Notes under the pieces: generated by a model
What the model saw: only the letters and a program-made list of their open reading frames with translations
Database searches by the model: none
Told to the model about the DNA's origin: nothing
Origin: Helichrysum umbraculigerum
Taxonomy: Eukaryota; Streptophyta; Magnoliopsida; Asterales; Asteraceae
Direction: 5' to 3'
NCBI GenBank assembly: GCA_949592205.1
Contig: CATIUR010000005.1
Location: forward strand, 112,791,777-112,855,776
DNA: 64,000 nucleotides
Made by a program: the position numbers and the translations under genes
In this document: positions 50,667 through 62,963 of the stretch, one piece after another
Layout of the letters: each line of letters begins with the position of its first letter
Numbering within the stretch: the first letter of the stretch is position 1

Positions 50667-52302
50667 TTCGGCTTATTAACATTTGAAGAATTTTGTAAAT
50701 AAGTTCTTGAATTTTAAGTGTTCACCATAAAGATTGAAACTTTAATAATATGAACTGATTTTAGATAATCTTACTAAAAGAATTTCTTATAAAAAACAAT
50801 AAAGTTTGAAACTTTATTGCTAGATAACCCTTTTCTCTTCGGCGTACTAACATTTTAAGAATTTAATAAATTAGTTTTTAAATTTGAGGTGTTTCACAAT
50901 AAAGCTTGTAACTTTAATGATATAGATTGAATTTAAACAATATTACTAAAAGAAATTCTTAATAAAATAAAAAAGTATGAAACATGCTTGCGAGATAACC
51001 GTTTTGTATTCGGCGTACTAACATTTGAAGAATTTTGTAAATAATTTGTAGAATTTTAAGTGTTTCACAATAAAGCTTGAAACTTTAATGATATAAATTG
51101 ATTTTAAATAATCTTATTAAAATAATTTCTTATAAAAAACAATAAAATTTGAAACATTATTGCTAGATAACCCCTTTTTCTTCGGCGTACTAACATTTGA
51201 AGAATTTTGTAAAAACTTATTGAAATTTAAGTTTTTCAGTATGAAAAATAATTGCAAAATAACCGTTTTGTATTCGACGTACTAACATTTGTAGAATTTT
51301 GTAAATAAGTTGTTGATTTTAAGTGTTTCACAATAAAGTTTGTAACTTTAATGATATAAAGTGATTTTAAATAATCTTACTAAAATAATTTATTATAAAA
51401 AATAATAAAGTTAAAAAATTTATTGCTAGATAACCCTTTTTTCTTCGGTGTACTAACATTTGAAGAATTTTGTAAATAATTTGTTGAATTTTAAGTGTTT
51501 CACAATAAAGCTTGAAACTTTAATGATATAAATTGATTTTAAATAATATTTTTAAAATAATTTCTTATAAAAAACAATAAAGTTTGAAACATGATTGCTA
51601 GATAACCCTTTTTCTTCGGCGTACTAACATTTGAAGAATTTTATAAATACGTTATTGAATTTTAAGTGTTTCACAATTAAGCTTGAAACTCTAATAATAT
51701 AAATTGATTTTAAGTAATCTTACTAAAAGAATTTCTTATAAAAAATAATAAACATTGAAACTTTATTGCTAGATAACCTTTTTTTCTTCAAAATACTAAC
51801 ATTTTAAGAATTTAATAAATAAGTTGTTGAATTTTAAGTCTTTCACAATAAAGCGTGAAACTTTAATGATATAAATTGAATCTAAATAATATTAATAAAA
51901 GAATTTCTTAAAAAAACAAAAAAAGTATGAAAAATAATTTTAAAATAACCGTTTTGTATTCGGCGTACTAACATTTGTAGACTTTTGTAAGTAAGTTGTT
52001 GATTTTAAGTGTTTCACAATAAAGTTTGTAACTTTAATGATATAAAGTGATTTTAAATAATCTTACTATAATAATTTATTATAAAAAACAATAAAGTTAT
52101 AAAATTTATTGCTAGATAACCCTTTTTTCTTCGGCGTACTAACATTTGAAGAATTTTATAAATAAGTTGTTAAATTTTAAGTGTTTCACAATAAAGCTTG
52201 TAACTTTAATGATATAAATTGAATTTAAATAATATTACTTAATGAATTTCTTAAAAAAAACAAAAAAGTATGAATTTTGTTTTGCAAAATAACCGTTTTG
52301 TA
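50667..52302 (+). repeat. HOR unit U30: deletion unit, 1,636 bp
   Basis: Block unit with the hybrid at 51181-51272. It shares the TTCGGCTTATT M1 box with U29, and AATAAAATTTGAAAC in M3 and the M7 box TTCGGTGTAC (51444) with U31. Confidence 0.93.
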
Positions 52303-53937
52303 TTCGGCGTATTAACATTTGATGAATTTTGTAAATAAGTTCTTGAATTTTAAGTGTTCACCATAAAGATTGAAACTTTAATAATATGAACTGATTTTAG
52401 ATAATCTTACTAAAAGAATTTCTTATAAAAAACAATAAAGTTTGAAACTTTATTGCTAGATAACCCTTTTCTCTTCGGCGTACTAACATTTTAAGAATTT
52501 AATAAATTAGTTTTTAAATTTGAGGTGTTTCACAATAAAGCTTGTAACTTTAATGATATAGATTGAATTTAAACAATATTACTAAAAGAAATTCTTAATA
52601 AAATAAAAAAGTATGAAACATGCTTGCGAGATAACCGTTTTGTATTCGGCGTACTAACATTTGAAGAATTTTGTAAATAATTTGTAGAATTTTAAGTGTT
52701 TCACAATAAAGCTTGAAACTTTAATGATATAAATTGATTTTAAATAATCTTATTAAAATAATTTCTTATAAAAAACAATAAAATTTGAAACATTATTGCT
52801 AGATAACCCCTTTTTCTTCGGCGTACTAACATTTGAAGAATTTTGTAAAAACTTATTGAAATTTAAGTTTTTCAGTATGAAAAATAATTGCAAAATAACC
52901 GTTTTGTATTCGACGTACTAACATTTGTAGAATTTTGTAAATAAGTTGTTGATTTTAAGTGTTTCACAATAAAGTTTGTAACTTTAATGATATAAAGTGA
53001 TTTTAAATAATCTTACTAAAATAATTTATTATAAAAAATAATAAAGTTAAAATATTTATTGCTAGTTAACCCTTTTTTCTTCGGTGTACTAACATTTGAA
53101 GAATTTTGTAAGTAATTTGTTGAATTTTAAGTGTTTCACAATAAAGCTTGAAACTTTAATGATATAAATTGATTTTAAATAATATTTTTAAAATAATTTC
53201 TTATAAAAAACAATAAAGTTTGAAACATGATTGCTAGATAACCCTTTTTCTTCGGCGTACTAACATTTGAAGAATTTTATAAATACGTTATTGAATTTTA
53301 AGTGTTTCACAATTAAGCTTGAAACTCTAATAATATAAATTGATTTTAAGTAATCTTACTAAAAGAATTTCTTATAAAAAATAATAAACATTGAAACTTT
53401 ATTGCTAGATAACCTTTTTTTCTTCAAAATACTAACATTTTAAGAATTTAATAAATAAGTTGTTGAATTTTAAGTCTTTCACAATAAAGCGTGAAACTTT
53501 AATGATATAAATTGAATCTAAATAATATTAATAAAAGAATTTCTTAAAAAAACAAAAAAAGTATGAAAAATAATTTTAAAATAACCGTTTTGTATTCGGC
53601 GTACTAACATTTGTAGACTTTTGTAAGTAAGTTGTTGATTTTAAGTGTTTCACAATAAAGTTTGTAACTTTAATGATATAAAGTGATTTTAAATAATCTT
53701 ACTATAATAATTTATTATCAAAAACAATAAAGTTATAAAATTTATTGCTAGATAACCCTTTTTACTTCGGCGTACTAACATTTGAAGAATTTTATAAATA
53801 AGTTGTTAAATTTTAAGTGTTTCACAATAAAGCTTGTAACTTTAATGATATAAATTGAATTTAAATAATATTACTTAATGAATTTCTTAAAAAAACAAAA
53901 AAGTATGAATTTTGTTTTGCAAAATAACCGTTTTGTA
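52303..53937 (+). repeat. HOR unit U31: deletion unit, 1,635 bp
   Basis: Block unit with the hybrid at 52817-52908. The M7 box at 53080 is TTCGGTGTAC. M1 has CATTTGATGAATT, which is otherwise found far to the left (U9-U18, U20, U22). Confidence 0.93.
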
Positions 53938-55573
53938 TTCGGCGTATTAACATTTGAAGAATTTTGTAAATAAGTTCTTGAATTTTAAATGTTCACCATA
54001 AAGATTGAAACTTTAATAATATAAACTGATTTTAGATAATCTTACTAAAAGAATTTCTTATAAAAAACAATAAAGTTTGAAACTTTATTGCTAGATAACC
54101 CTTTTCTCTTCGGCGTACTAACATTTTAAGAATTTAATAAATTAGTTGTTAAATTTGAGGTGTTTCACAATAAAGCTTGTAACTTTAATGATATAGATTG
54201 AATTTAAACAATATTACTAAAAGAAATTCTTAATAAAATAAAAAAGTATGAAACATGCTTGCGAGATAACCGTTTTGTATTCGGCGTACTAACATTTGAA
54301 GAATTTTGTAAATAATTTGTAGAATTTTAAGTGTTTCACAATAAAGCTTGAAACTTTAATGATATAAATTGATTTTAAATAATCTTATTAAAATAATTTC
54401 TTATAAAAAACAATAAAGTTTGAAACATTATTGTTAGATAACCCCTTTTTCTTCGGCGTACTAACATTTGAAGAATTTTGTAAAAACTTATTGAAATTTA
54501 AGTTTTTCAGTATGAAAAATAATTGCAAAATAACCGTTTTGTATTCGACGTACTAACATTTGTAGAATTTTGTAAATAAGTTGTTGATTTTAAGTGTTTC
54601 ACAATAAAGTTTGTAACTTTAATGATATAAAGTGATTTTAAATAATCTTACTAAAATAATTTATTATAAAAAATAATAAAGTTAAAAAATTTATTGCTAG
54701 ATAACCCTTTTTTCTTCGGCGTACTAACATTTGAAGAATTTTGTAAATAATTTGTTGAATTTTAAGTGTTTCACAATAAAGCTTGAAACTTTAATGATAT
54801 AAATTGATTTTAAATAATATTTTTAAAATAATTTCTTATAAAAAACAATAAAGTTTGAAACATGATTGCTAGATAACCCTTTTTCTTCGGCGTACTAACA
54901 TTTGAAGAATTTTATAAATACGTTATTGAATTTTAAGTGTTTCACAATTAAGCTTGAAACTCTAATAATATAAATTGATTTTAAGTAATCTTACTAAAAG
55001 AATTTCTTATAAAAAATAATAAACATTGAAACTTTATTGCTAGATAACCTTTTTTTCTTCAAAATACTAACATTTTAAGAATTTAATAAATAAGTTGTCG
55101 AATTTTAAGTCTTTCACAATAAAGCGTGAAACTTTAATGATATAAATTGAATCTAAATAATATTAATAAAAGAATTTCTTAAAAAAACAAAAAAAGTATG
55201 AAAAATAATTTTAAAATAACCGTTTTGTATTCGGCGTACTAACATTTGTAGACTTTTGTAAGTAAGTTGTTGATTTTAAGTGTTTCACAATAAAGTTTGT
55301 AACTTTAATGATATAAAGTGATTTTAAATAATCTTACTATAATAATTTATTATAAAAAACAATAAAGTTATAAAATTTATTGCTAGATAACCCTTTTTTC
55401 TTCGGCGTACTAACATTTAAAGAATTTTATAAATAAGTTGTTAAATTTTAAGTGTTTCACAATAAAGCTTGTAACTTTAATGATATAAATTGAATTTAAA
55501 TAATATTACTTAATGAATTTCTTAAAAAAAACCAAAAAGTATGAATTTTGTTTTGCAAAATAACCGTTTTGTA
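53938..55573 (+). repeat. HOR unit U32: deletion unit, 1,636 bp
   Basis: Block unit with the hybrid at 54452-54543 and the shortest A-run seen (7 A) before its M1. M1 has TTTTAAATGTTCACC. Confidence 0.93.
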
Positions 55574-57207
55574 TTCGGCGTATTAACATTTGAAGAATTT
55601 TGTAAATAAGTTCTTGAATTTTAAGTGTTCACCATAAAGATTGAAACTTTAATAATATAAACTGATTTTAAATAATCTTACTAAAAGAATTTCTTATAAA
55701 AAAAAAAAGTTTGAAACTTTATTGCTAGATAACCCTTTTCTCTTCGGTGTACTAACATTTGAAGAATTTAATAAATTAGTTGTTAAATTTGAAGTGTTTC
55801 ACAATAAAGCTTGTAACTTTAATGATATAGATTGAATTTAAACAATATTACTAAAAGAAATTCTTAATAAAATAAAAAAGTATGAAACATGCTTGCGAGA
55901 TAACCGTTTTGTATTCGGCGTACTAACATTTGAAGAATTTTGTAAATAATTTGTAGAATTTTAAGTGTTTCACAATAAAGCTTGAAACTTTAATGATATA
56001 AATTGATTTTAAATAATCTTATTAAAATAATTTCTTATAAAAAACAATAAAGTTTGAAACATTATTGCTAGATAACCCCTTTTTCTTCGGCGTACTAACA
56101 TTTGAAGAATTTTGTAAAATCTTATTGAAATTTAAGTTTTTCAGTATGAAAAATAATTGCAAAATAACCGTTTTGTATTCGACGTACTAACATTTGTAGA
56201 ATTTTGTAAATAAATTGTTGATTTTAAGTGTTTCACAATAAAGTTTGTAACTTTAATGATATAAAGTGATTTTAAATAATCTTACTAAAATAATTTATTA
56301 TAAAAAATAATAAAGTTAAAAAATTTATTGCTAGATAACCCTTTTATCTTCGGCGTACTATCATTTGAAGAATTTTGTAAATAATTTGTTGAATTTTAAG
56401 TGTTTCACAATAAAGCTTGAAACTTTAATGATATAAATTGATTTTAAATAATATTTTTAAAATAATTTCTTATAAAAAACAATAAAGTTTGAAACATGAT
56501 TGCTAGATAACCCTTTTTCTTCGGCGTACTAACATTTGAAGAATTTTATAAATACGTTATTGAATTTTAAGTGTTTCACAATTAAGCTTGAAACTCTAAT
56601 AATATAAATTGATTTTAAGTAATCTTACTAAAAGAATTTCTTATAAAAAATAATAAACATTGAAACTTTATTGCTAGATAACCTTTTTTTCTTCAAAATA
56701 CTTACATTTTAAGAATTTAATAAATAAGTTGTTGAATTTTAAGTCTTTCACAATAAAGCGTGAAACTTTAATGATATAAATTGAATCTAAATAATATTAA
56801 TAAAAGAATTTCTTAAAAAAACAAAAAAAGTATGAAAAATAATTTTAAAATAACCGTTTTGTATTCGGCGTACTAACATTTGTAGACTTTTGTAAGTAAG
56901 TTGTTGATTTTAAGTGTTTCACAATAAAGTTTGTAACTTTAATGATATAAAGTGATTTTAAATAATCTTACTATAATAATTTATTATAAAAAACAATAAA
57001 GTTATAAAATTTATTGCTAGATAACCCTTTTTTCTTCGGCGTACTAACATTTGAAGAATTTTATAAATAAGTTGTTAAATTTTAAGTGTTTCACAATAAA
57101 GCTTGTAACTTTAATGATATAAATTGAATTTAAATAATATTACTTAATGAATTTCTTAAAAAAAACAAAAAAGTATGAATTTTGTTTTGCAAAATAACCG
57201 TTTTGTA
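55574..57207 (+). repeat. HOR unit U33: deletion unit, 1,634 bp
   Basis: Block unit with the hybrid at 56086-56177. The A-run before it is followed by CC (AACCAAAAAGT). The M1 dyad is damaged (AAAAAAAAAGTTTG) and the M2 box at 55743 is TTCGGTGTAC. M9 has TACTTACATTTTAAG, shared with U34. Confidence 0.93.
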
Positions 57208-58845
57208 TTCGACGTATTAACATTTGAAGAATTTTGTAAATAAGTTCTTGAATTTTAAGTGTTCACCATAAAGATTGAAACTTTAATAATATAAACTGAT
57301 TTTAGATAATCTTACTAAAAGAATTTCTTATAAAAAACAATAAAGTTTGAAACTTTATTGCTAGATAACCCTTTTCTCTTCGGCGTACTAACATTTTAAG
57401 AATTTAATAAATTAGTTTTTAAATTTGAGGTGTTTCACAATAAAGCTTGTAACTTTAATGATATAGATTGAATTTAAACAATATTACTAAAAGAAATTCT
57501 TAATAAAATAAAAAAGTATGAAACATGCTTGCGAGATAACCGTTTTGTATTCGGCGTACTAACATTTGAAGAATTTTGTAAATAATTTGTAGAATTTTAA
57601 GTGTTTCACAATAAAGCTTGAAACTTTAATGATATAAATTGATTTTAAATAATCTTATTAAAATAATTTCTTATAAAAAACAATAAAGTTTTAGACATTA
57701 TTGCTAGATAACCCCTTTTTCTTCGGCGTACTAACATTTGAAGAATTTTGTAAAAACTTATTGAAATTTAAGTTTTTCAGTATGAAAAATAATTGCAAAA
57801 TAAACGTTTTGTATTCGACGTACTAACATTTGTAGAATTTTGTAAATAAGTTGTTGATTTTAAGTGTTTCACAATAAAGTTTGTAACTTTAATGATATAA
57901 AGTGATTTTTAATAATCTTACTAAAATAATTTATTATAAAAAATAATAAAGTTAAAATTTTTTTTGCTAGATAACCCTTTTTTCTTCGGCGTACTAACAT
58001 TTGAAGAATTTTGTAAATAATTTGTTGAATTTTAAGTGTTTCACAATAAAGCTTGAAACTTTAATGATATAAATTGATTTTAAATAATATTTTTAAAATA
58101 ATTTCTTATAAAAAACAATAATGTTTGAAACATGATTGCTAGATAACCCTTTTTCTTCGGCGTACTAACATTTGAAGAATTTTATAAATACGTTATTGAA
58201 TTTTAAGTGTTTCACAATTAAGCTTGAAACTCTAATAATATAAATTGATTTTAAGTAATCTTACTAAAAGAATTTCTTATAAAAAATAATAAACATTGAA
58301 ACTTTATTGCTAGATAACCTTTTTTTCTTCAAAATACTTACATTTTAAGAATTTAATAAATAAGTTGTTGAATTTTAAGTCTTTCACAATAAAGCGTGAA
58401 ACTTTAATGATATAAATTGAATCTAAATAATATTAATAAAAGAATTTCTTAAAAAAACAAAAAAAGTATGAAAAATAATTTTAAAATAACCGTTTTGTAT
58501 TCGGCGTACTAACATTTGTAGACTTTTGTAAGTAAGTTGTTGATTTTAAGTGTTTCACAATAAAGTTTGTAACTTTAATGATATAAAGTGATTTTAAATA
58601 ATCTTACTATAATAATTTATTATAAAAAACAATAAAGTTATAAAATTTATTGCTAGATAACCCTTTTTTCTTCGGCGTACTAACATTTGAAGAATTTTAT
58701 AAATAAGTTGTTAAATTTTAAGTGTTTCACAATAAAGCTTGTAACTTTAATGATATACATTGAATTTAAATAATATTACTTAATGAATTTCTTAAAAAAA
58801 AAACAAAAAAGTATGAATTTTGTTTTGCAAAATAACCGTTTTGTA
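57208..58845 (+). repeat. HOR unit U34: deletion unit, 1,638 bp
   Basis: Last unit of the deletion block, hybrid at 57722-57813. The M1 box is TTCGACGTATT. M6 is preceded by AATAAACGTTTT and itself has GTTAAAATTTTTTTTGC. Confidence 0.93.
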
Positions 58846-60731
58846 TTCGGCGTATTAACATTTGAAGAATTTTGTAAATAAGTTCTTGAATTTTAAGTGT
58901 TCACCATAAAGATTGAAACTTTAATAATATAAACTGATTTTAAATAATCTTACTAAAAGAATTTCTTATAAAAAACAATAAAGTTTGAAACTTTATTGCT
59001 AGATAACCCTTTTCTCTTCGGCGTACTAACATTTGAAGAATTTTATAAATAAGTTGTTAAATTTGAAGTGTTTCACAATAAAGCTTGTAACTTTAATGAT
59101 ATAAATTGAATTTAAATAATATTACTAAAAGAAATTCTTAATAAAATAAAAAAGTGTGAAACATGATTGCAAGATAACCGTTTTGTATTCGGCGTACTAA
59201 CATTTGAAGAATTTTGTAAATAATTTGTAGAATTTTAAGTGTTTCACAATAAAGCTTGAAACTTTAATGATATAAATTGATTTTAAATAATCTTATTAAG
59301 ATAAATTCTTATAAAAAACAATAAAGTTTGAAACATTATTGCTAGATAACCCCTTTTTCTTCGGCGTACTAACATTTGAAGAATTTTGTAAAAAAGTTAT
59401 TGAAATTTAAGTTTTTCACGATAAAGCTTGAAACTTTAAAGATATAAATTGATTTTAAATATTCTTGCTAAAAGAATTTCTTATAAAAAATAATAAACTT
59501 TGAAACTTTATTGCTAGATAACATTTTTTTCTTCGACATACTAACATTTTATGAATTTTATAAAAAAGTTGTTGAATTTTAAGTGTTTCACAATAAAGCG
59601 TGAAACTTTAATGATATAAATTGAATCTAAATAATATAACTAAAATAAATTCTTAAAAAAACAAATAAAGTATGAAAAATAAATGCAAAATAACCGTTTT
59701 GTATTCGACGTACTAAGTTGTAGAATTTTGTAAATAAGTTGTTGATTTTAAGTGTTTCACAATAAAGTTTGTAACTTTAATGATATAAAGTGATTTTAAA
59801 TAATCTTACTAAACTAATTTATTATAAAAAACAATAAAGTTAAAAAATTTATTGCTAGATAACCCTTTTTTCTTCGGCGTACTAACATTTGAAGAATTTT
59901 GTAAATAATTTGTTGAATTTTAAGTGTTTCATAATAAAGCTTGAAACTTTAATGATATAAATTGATTTTAAATAATATTTTTAAAATAATTTCTTATAAA
60001 AAACAATAAAGTTTAAAACATGATTGCTAGATAACCCCTTTTTCTTCGGCGTACTAACATTTGAAGAATTTTATAAATACGTTATTTAATTTTAAGTGTT
60101 TCACAATTAAGCTTGAAACTCTAATAATATAAATTGATTTTAAGTAATCTTACTAAAAGAATTTCTTATAAAAAAAATAAACATTGAAACTTTATTGCTA
60201 GATAACCTTTTTTTCTTCAACATACTAACATTTTAAGAATTTTATAAATAAGTTGTTGAATTTTAAGTCTTTCACAATAAAGCGTGAAACTTTAATGATA
60301 TAAATTGAATCTAAATAATATTAATAAAAGAATTTCTTAAAAAAACAAAAAAAGTATGAAAAATAATTTTAAAATAACCATTTTGTGTTTGGCGTACTAA
60401 CATTTGTAGACTTTTGTAAATAAGTTGTTGATTTTAAGTGTTTCACAATAAAGTTTGTAACTTTAATGATATAAAGTGATTTTAACTAATCTTACTATAA
60501 TAATTTATTATAAAAAACAATAAAGTTATAAAATTTATTGCTAGATAACCCTCTTTTCTTCGACGTACTAACATTTGAAGAATTTTATAAATAAGTTGTT
60601 AAATTTTAAGTGTTTCACAATAAAGCTTGTAACTTTAATGATATAAATTGAATTTAAATAATATTACTTAATGAATTTCTTAAAAAAAACAAAAAAATAT
60701 GAATTTTGTTTTGCAAAATAACCGTTTTGTA
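58846..60731 (+). repeat. HOR unit U35: 11-mer, 1,886 bp
   Basis: Return to the U8-class 11-mer (CTTGCTAAAAG in M4, ACTAAGTTGTAG in M6, TTCGACG at M11). M8 has GTTATTTAATTTT. The M10 box region reads ACCATTTTGTGTTTGGCG (TTTGG at 60388), two CpG losses shared with U37. Confidence 0.94.
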
Positions 60732-60904
60732 TTCGGCGTATTAACATTTGAAGAATTTTGTAAATAAGTTCTTGAATTTTAAGTGTTTCACAATAAAGCT
60801 TGTAACTTTAATGATATACATTGAATTTAAATAATATTACTTAATGAATTTCTTAAAAAAAACAAAAAAGTATGAATTTTGTTTTGCAAAATAACCGTTT
60901 TGTA
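60732..60904 (+). repeat. U36: single M1/M11 hybrid monomer, 173 bp
   Basis: Starts as M1 (TTCGGCGTATTAAC, AAGTTCTTGAATTTTAAGTG) and switches near TTTTAAGTG to M11 (TTTCACAATAAAGCTTGTAAC, GATATACATTG, the A-run and ATTTTGTTTTGC). The result is one extra monomer before the next M1, as expected from a crossover between M1 and M11. Confidence 0.92.
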
Positions 60905-62790
60905 TTCGGCGTGTTAACATTTGAAGAATTTTGTAAATAAGTTCTTCAATTTTAAGTGTTCACCATAAAGATTGAAACATTAATAATATAAACTGATTTT
61001 AAATAATCTTACTAAAAGAATTTCTTATAAAAAACAATAAAGTTTGAAACTTTATTGCTAGATAACCCTTTTCTCTTCGGCGTACTAACATTTGAAGAAT
61101 TTTATAAATAAGTTGTTAAATTTGAAGTGTTTCACAATAAAGCTTGTAACTTTAATGATATAAATTGAATTTAAATAATATTCCTAAAAGAAATTCTTAA
61201 TAAAATAAAAAATTATGAAACATGATTGCAAGATAACCGTTTTGTATTCGGCGTACTAACATTTGAAGAATTTTGTAAATAATTTGTAGAATTTTAAGTG
61301 TTTCACAATAAAGCTTGAAACTTTAATGATATAAATTGATTTTAAATAATCTTATTAAGATAATTTCTTATAAAAAACAATAAAGTTTGAAACATTATTG
61401 CTAGATAACCCCTTTTTCTTCGGCGTACTAACATTTGAAGAATTTTGTAAAAAAGTTATTGAAATTTAAGTTTTTCACAATAAAGCTTGAAACTTTAAAG
61501 ATATAAATCGATTTTAAATATTCTTGCTAAAAGAATTTCTTATAAAAAATAATAAACTTTGAAACTTTATTGCTAGATAACATTTTTTTCTTCGACATAC
61601 TAACATTTTATGAATTTTATAAAAAAGTTGTTGAATTTTAAGTGTTTCACAATAAAGCGTGAAACTTTAATGATATAAAATGAATCTAAATAATATAACT
61701 AAAATAAATTCTTAAAAAAACAAAAAAGTATGAAAAATAAATGCAAAATAACCGTTTTGTATTCGTCGTACTAAGTTGTAGAATTTTGTAAATAAGTTGT
61801 TGATTTTAAGTGTTTCACAATAAAGTTTGTAACTTTAATGATATAAAGTGATTTTAAATAATCTTACTAACCTAATTTATTATAAAAAACAATAAAGTTA
61901 AAAAATTTATTGCTAGATAACCCTTTTTTCTTCGGCGTACTAACATTTGAAGAATTTTGTAAATAATTTGTTGAATTTTAAGTGTTTCATAATAAAGCTT
62001 GAAACTTTAATGATATAAATTGATTTTAAATAATATTTTTAAAATAATTTCTTATAAAAAACAATAAAGTTTAAAACATGATTGCTAGATAACCCCTTTT
62101 TCTTCGGCGTACTAACATTTGAAGAATTTTATAAATACGTTATTTAATTTTAAGTGTTTCACAATTAAGCTTGAAACTCTAATAATATAAATTGATTTTA
62201 AGTAATCTTACTAAAAGAATTTCTTATAAAAAATAATAAACATTGAAACTTTATTGCTAGATAACCTTTTTTTCTTCAAAATACTAACATTTTAAGAATT
62301 TAATAAATAAGTTGTTGAATTTTAAGTCTTTCACAATAAAGCGTGAAACTTTAATGATATAAATTGAATCTAAATAATATTAATAAAAGAATTTCTTAAA
62401 AAAACAAAAAAAGTATGAAAAATAATTTTAAAATAACCATTTTGTGTTTGGCGTACTAACATTTGTAGACTTTTGTAAATAAGTTGTTGATTTTAAGTGT
62501 TTCACAATAAAGTTTGTAACTTTAATGATATAAAGTGATTTTAACTAATCTTACTATAATAATTTATTATAAAAAACAATAAAGTTATAAAATTTATTGC
62601 TAGATAACCCTCTTTTCTTCGACGTACTAACATTTGAAGAATTTTATAAATAAGTTGTTAAATTTTAAGTGTTTCACAATAAAGCTTGTAACTTTAATGA
62701 TATAAATTGAATTTAAATAATATTACTTAATGAATTTCTTAAAAAAAACAAAAAAATATGAATTTTGTTTTGCAAAATAACCGTTTTGTA
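60905..62790 (+). repeat. HOR unit U37: 11-mer, 1,886 bp
   Basis: Like U35 (GTTATTTAATTTT in M8, TTTGGCG at M10 62447), but M1 has GTGTTAAC, TTCTTCAATTTT and GAAACATTAATAAT, the M6 box is TTCGTCG, and M9 has TTCAAAATAC as in the deletion block. It is a mosaic of two classes. Confidence 0.93.
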
Positions 62791-62963
62791 TTCGGCGTAT
62801 TAACATTTGAAGAATTTTGTAAATAAGTTCTTGAATTTTAAGTGTTTCACAATAAAGCTTGTAACTTTAATGATATACATTGAATTTAAATAATATTACT
62901 TAATGAATTTCTTAAAAAAAACAAAAAAGTATGAATTTTGTTTTGCAAAATAACCGTTTTGTA
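62791..62963 (+). repeat. U38: single M1/M11 hybrid monomer, 173 bp
   Basis: Second copy of the U36 hybrid, with the same switch point, at an offset of 2,059 bp. Confidence 0.92.

Larger units (their letters stand above)
58846..62963 (+). repeat. Second-order repeat: two copies of a 2,059-bp block (11-mer + hybrid monomer)
   Basis: U35-U36 (58846-60904) and U37-U38 (60905-62963) both consist of an 1,886-bp 11-mer followed by the 173-bp M1/M11 hybrid. U39 starts a third copy, whose M1 matches U37. Confidence 0.88.
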
